A stretch of 8,679 nucleotides of DNA from Deltaproteobacteria bacterium (GTDB lineage Bacteria; Desulfobacterota; Desulfobacteria; Desulfobacterales; ETH-SRB1), in the NCBI GenBank assembly GCA_019314185.1, contig JAFCZU010000110.1, positions 1 through 8,679 of the forward strand, given 5' to 3'. The notes under the pieces are model-generated. The model was not told where the DNA came from. It was given only the letters and a program-made list of their open reading frames with translations, and ran no database searches. The translations under genes were made by a program, and so were the position numbers. Numbering within the stretch: position 1 is the stretch's first letter; each line of letters opens with the position of its first letter. This document shows, in pieces, positions 6,974 to 8,679 of the stretch.

Positions 6974-6980
6974 GCCTAAC
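6974..6980 (-). other. GTTAGGC core-like site before the two-gene cassette
   Basis: On the minus strand GTTAGGC fits the GTTRRRY core of integron recombination sites exactly and lies 32 bases before the first ATG of the DUF2283 unit. The possible matching R'' end is CCTGAAC (plus GTTCAGG, 7074-7080), giving a 107-base site in which AACAA and TTGTT pair. A heptamer can occur by chance, so the weight comes only from its pairing with the attC-like site at 6421-6490. Confidence 0.3.
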
Positions 6981-6984
6981 AACG

Positions 6985-7020
6985 ATTATACAGTCTGTAT
7001 AAAACGGCAAATACAGACTG
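6985..7020 (-). promoter_or_regulatory. Likely promoter -10 with overlapping palindromic operator for the DUF2283 unit
   Basis: The minus strand carries a perfect TATAAT (6985-6990) about 44 bases before the ATG. No convincing -35 is seen; TTGCCG is only 14 bases away. A 17-base odd palindrome, TTATACAGTCTGTATAA (6986-7002), overlaps the -10, and its half-site recurs inverted at 7011-7020 (ATACAGACTG pairs with CAGTCTGTAT at 6991-7000). An operator over a promoter is what an autoregulated toxin-antitoxin-like operon would show. Confidence 0.5.
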
Positions 7021-7127
7021 CAAAAACCCGCTCAAAGACTATCAATCGGGCTTCGCACCCCGTGGACTCCCTTGTTCAGGACATGGCTATAAATCCTTGT
7101 GGTGCTGAGGAAACATTTTTAACGAAT
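7021..7127. other. Intergenic stretch without a recognised gene
   Basis: This belongs to the long interval between the DUF2283 unit and the stand-alone DUF4157 gene. I see no conserved coding frame here. It contains CCCG/CGGG short stems and the GTTCAGG motif mentioned for the possible core site. The rest of the interval holds the degenerate small gene (7128-7327) and a heptamer array. Confidence 0.5.
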
Positions 7128-7327
7128 TTACTCATATGCCTGAATTCCATCTGCTTCATAAATATGCTTGACGTCCATTGCACTTATATTCTTTGTTCAG
7201 GGTTTCAAGCTCTTTTTCTCCGTCACAAAACATTATGTTTTCTCTCATTATGTTTATCAACATAATAAAATCGGATATCATCCACAACATTGTCAACTGA
7301 TTGAGATACGTCAGAGTTGTAGTTCAT
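7128..7327 (-). pseudogene. Degenerate small gene (possible)
   Basis: From ATG at 7327, with GGAAG seven bases upstream, a 34-codon frame reads MNYNSDVSQSVDNVVDDIRF, YYVDKHNERKHNVL and stops at 7223-7225. Protein-like text continues in the second frame (CDGEKELETLNKEYK) and then the third (SAMDVKHIYEADGIQAYE, ending at 7128-7130). This pattern suggests one small charged protein broken by two frameshifts. I do not recognise the family. The 34-codon frame could also be a genuine tiny gene, and the frame changes could be chance. Confidence 0.3.
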
Positions 7328-7337
7328 GATCATTCTT

Positions 7338-7376
7338 CCCCCCTGGTCCCTGATCCCTGATCCCCGATCCCTGCCT
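7338..7376. repeat. Heptamer repeat array 1 (CCCTGAT type)
   Basis: On the plus strand the bases read CCCTGGT, CCCTGAT, CCCTGAT, CCCCGAT, CCCTGCC: degenerate 7-base units of the same kind as the other arrays. It lies between the stand-alone DUF4157 gene and the degenerate small gene and contributes the G-rich bases used as the latter's ribosome-binding site. Confidence 0.85.
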
Positions 7377-7382
7377 TCCCCC

Positions 7383-7970
7383 CTACTTTATCGCCTTACT
7401 CCCCAGGCGGTCGGCCTCCTCTTCCAGGGCCGGGCTGTCGTTCACCGGAAGGCCGTTGACCTCGGTCGTGGGTGTTACCCTTCCCTGGCTCTGCTGCTGC
7501 ACATGGGCCAGCTCGTGCCCCAGCAGCCGCTGGCCAGCCGAGTTATTGGGGCTGAACTGGCCGGGCGCAAAATGGATGTCTGTCCCCTGGGTATAGGCTA
7601 ATGCCCCCACCGCAGGGGCGGCGGACGATTCAGGGTGGATTCGGACGCCCGAAAAATCGGTGTTAAACGCACTCTCCATCCGGGTCTTCACCTCATCGGG
7701 GATGCCGGTCTTGTTCTCCATTGGCTGGGCGACCTTCTGCTGCATCAGCCGCTGGCCTACACCGGGTCCATGGCCAAACGCAGCCGTCAGCCTTTTGCGC
7801 TGAGCCGAAAGATACGGGCTGTCCTGAATGGCCGCCGTACGCTTCTGTAAAACAGCATGATCCGGTCCCGGGGCTGAAAGACAGGGGCCGGGGATCAGGG
7901 GCCGGGGGTCAAAAAGCAGGGATCGGGTTTCAGTGCGTTGTGTTTCGTTTTTTTGTGTTCGTTCGTACAT
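7383..7970 (-). CDS. Stand-alone eCIS-core (DUF4157) protein
   Basis: A 195-residue protein. Residues about 85-195 form a canonical DUF4157 domain: [31 protein letters not shown], then [16 protein letters not shown] with HExxH at H152-E153-H156, and [12 protein letters not shown] at the end. DUF4157 proteins are tied to eCIS loci, as cargo or particle-associated factors; the HExxH resembles a zinc metallopeptidase site, but activity cannot be assumed. It ends with the domain and has no C-terminal effector part. Residues 15-30 ([16 protein letters not shown]) are translated from heptamer repeat DNA. The start is supported by GAGG five bases upstream. The gene lies downstream of the eCIS tape-measure end, with the four-helix gene between, and is GC-rich like that end. 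Confidence 0.88.
   Translation of the reverse strand: MYERTQKNETQRTETRSLLFDPRPLIPGPCLSAPGPDHAVLQKRTAAIQDSPYLSAQRKRLTAAFGHGPGVGQRLMQQKVAQPMENKTGIPDEVKTRMESAFNTDFSGVRIHPESSAAPAVGALAYTQGTDIHFAPGQFSPNNSAGQRLLGHELAHVQQQSQGRVTPTTEVNGLPVNDSPALEEEADRLGSKAIK
7882..7927. repeat. Heptamer repeat array 2a inside the DUF4157 coding region
   Basis: Units of GGGGCCG, GGGATCA and GGGGTCA type with an AAAAAGC interlude, inverted relative to arrays 1 and 3. It encodes residues 15-30 of the DUF4157 protein in frame, making a Pro-rich segment unlike the rest of the protein. Confidence 0.85.
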
Positions 7971-7975
7971 CTTTA

Positions 7976-8012
7976 CCTCAGGGATCAGGGATTAAAAAGC
8001 AGGGATCAGGGC
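7976..8012. repeat. Heptamer repeat array 2b between the DUF4157 and four-helix genes
   Basis: Plus-strand GGGATCA, GGGATTA, AAAAGCA, GGGATCA, GGG. It has the same orientation and interlude as array 2a. It contains the stop codon of the four-helix gene (8006-8008), and its last unit (CCCTGAGG in gene sense) supplies the ribosome-binding site of the DUF4157 gene. Confidence 0.85.
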
Positions 8013-8374
8013 TTGGCTTTTTTTTCGATGGATCTTCGTAATCCGTTAAGCATTCTGCCGAGTTCTGCTGTTTTGTTCAAGACGTCGTTTATTCGATATT
8101 CATCAATATAGTTTAGTCTTCCTGCTATCTGGATATGTGTTTCCACCTCTGCGAGAGAACCACAGGCAATCGAAAGATGTTGGAGAAACTCCTTGCTGTG
8201 TTGACGCTGACGGCCCTCGGCGATATTTGCCGGCACGGACACAGCCGCACGTTGCAACTGACTCGCAAGCCCATACATCTCGCACTTCGGAAACCCCTTC
8301 GTCAACCGATAACAGACCACCACCAAATCCATTGACTTCTGCCAAACCTCCAAATCCCGATACCCTCTAACCAT
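8006..8374 (-). CDS. Four-helix-bundle protein, 23S rRNA intervening-sequence protein family
   Basis: A 122-residue protein with family hallmarks: GYRDLEVWQKSMDLVVVCYRL (1st helix), FPKCEMYGLASQLQRAAVSV with PANIAEGRQR (2nd), then SKEFLQHLSIACGSLAEVET and YIDEYRINDVLNKTAELGRM. The family (PF05635, TIGR02436) folds as a four-helix bundle that forms pentamers. It was first found in 23S rRNA intervening sequences and also includes Avd of diversity-generating retroelements. Its cellular function is mostly unknown. ATG at 8374 is preferred over GTG at 8395 because GGAG lies eight bases upstream. Heptamer arrays lie on both sides in opposite orientation, and it interrupts what otherwise looks like an eCIS gene series, suggesting it arrived as a unit. 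No reverse transcriptase is present. Confidence 0.88.
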   Translation of the reverse strand: MVRGYRDLEVWQKSMDLVVVCYRLTKGFPKCEMYGLASQLQRAAVSVPANIAEGRQRQHSKEFLQHLSIACGSLAEVETHIQIAGRLNYIDEYRINDVLNKTAELGRMLNGLRRSIEKKAKP

Positions 8375-8389
8375 CACCGCAACTCCAGA

Positions 8390-8556
8390 CCCCACTCCCT
8401 ACCCCCTAATCCCTGATCCCTGGCCCCCGGCCCCCGGCCCCTGCCTTTTGATCCCTGTCTTTCCGCCCTGATCCCTAATCCCTGACCCCCGATCCCCGAT
8501 CCCTGCTTTTTGATCCCCGATCCCTAACCCCCGATCCCTGTCTTTTGATCCCTGCC
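8390..8556. repeat. Heptamer repeat array 3, about 165 bp, GATC-dense
   Basis: Degenerate 7-base units (CCCTAAT, CCCTGAT, CCCTGGC, CCCCGGC, CCCCGAT) are broken at intervals by a TGCCTTTTGATCCC or TGTCTTTTGATCCC interlude, giving a second, longer order. Nine GATC sites fall between about 8415 and 8550. It fills the whole gap between the tape-measure stop codon and the four-helix gene. It has no conserved spacers, so it is not a CRISPR array. Confidence 0.9.
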
Positions 8557-8559
8557 CTT

Positions 8560-8679
8560 TCATTCCCTCCATTTCACAAAAATCACCCGGTCCATCCATG
8601 AATATTTGATGGTGGAAAAGCTCCATGGGATCTGATCCAGCAGCATATCAAAGGCTCGCTCCTCTACCTGCAGGTGCCA
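8560..8679 (-). CDS. C-terminus of an eCIS tape-measure protein (partial)
   Basis: An open frame enters from the right edge and ends in TGA at 8560-8562. Its 39 residues read WHLQVEERAFDMLLDQIPWS then FSTIKYSWMDRVIFVKWRE. This matches the conserved ending I associate with contractile injection system tape-measure proteins: W-x-L-x-V-E, x-D-x-L-L-D, L-P-W-x-x-S, I-x-x-x-W-M and a final hydrophobic-V-x-W. Such proteins set tube length during assembly of eCIS particles. The start and most of the gene lie outside the window, so the family call rests on this tail alone. It places the particle genes immediately to the right. Confidence 0.72.
   Translation of the reverse strand, partial: WHLQVEERAFDMLLDQIPWSFSTIKYSWMDRVIFVKWRE

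Noticed and set aside
6986..7020. Palindrome considered as a LexA/SOS box
   Set aside because: The CTG and CAG elements do not have the required spacing of ten bases.
6927..7265. 112-residue plus-strand frame
   Set aside because: Its composition is unlike a folded protein, it crosses the promoter and palindrome of the DUF2283 unit, and it is the only plus-strand candidate in the area.
8006..8374. Four-helix protein considered as Avd of a diversity-generating retroelement
   Set aside because: No reverse transcriptase, template repeat or variable repeat is seen, so only the fold family is supported.
8390..8556. Heptamer array considered as CRISPR
   Set aside because: The units are contiguous 7-mers with no unique spacers of regular length, and no cas gene is present.
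8399..8626. 75-residue minus-strand frame rich in Gly, Asp and Arg
   Set aside because: It is a translation of the heptamer array, and its first part overlaps the tape-measure tail in another frame, which has the recognisable protein signature.

Overview
All genes I can support are on the minus strand, in an accessory region with two base compositions. The right end (about 7,380-8,679) is visibly GC-rich; the left 7 kb is AT-richer and carries recombination-associated genes. Short GATCCCT-type heptamer arrays, a truncated REP-associated transposase and a contractile injection locus suggest a Gram-negative environmental bacterium with a repeat-rich genome. I think of Desulfobacterota, but nothing here proves it (no rRNA or housekeeping gene).

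Right to left, which is the direction of transcription: (1) the last 39 codons of what looks like an extracellular contractile injection system (eCIS) tape-measure protein; (2) a heptamer array; (3) a four-helix-bundle (23S rRNA IVP family) gene; (4) a 195-aa stand-alone eCIS-core (DUF4157) protein whose N-terminal region is partly encoded by repeat DNA; (5) a third array and a degenerate small gene; (6) a two-gene unit, a frameshifted small gene plus DUF2283, preceded by a palindrome over a -10 box and flanked by integron-like core sites; (7) a XerC/D-type tyrosine recombinase; (8) two strong hairpins; (9) a 1070-aa DUF4157 protein whose middle carries a His/Cys pair in a clan-CD (caspase-like) context and which ends in an SH3b-like domain; (10) a WD40 protein one base downstream of it; (11) a truncated HUH transposase with 77-bp repeats; (12) at base 3, the start codon of a gene leaving the window.

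The coherent reading is an eCIS locus with cargo. The tape-measure end places the particle genes just outside the window to the right. DUF4157 is the domain typical of proteins loaded into or associated with eCIS particles. The 1070-aa protein is therefore a good candidate for an injected protease toxin, and its coupled WD40 neighbour could be an immunity protein, chaperone or specificity factor. The recombinase, cassette-like unit, arrays and transposase remnant suggest that this cargo region is repeatedly rearranged. The cargo and protease roles are inference from motifs and context.
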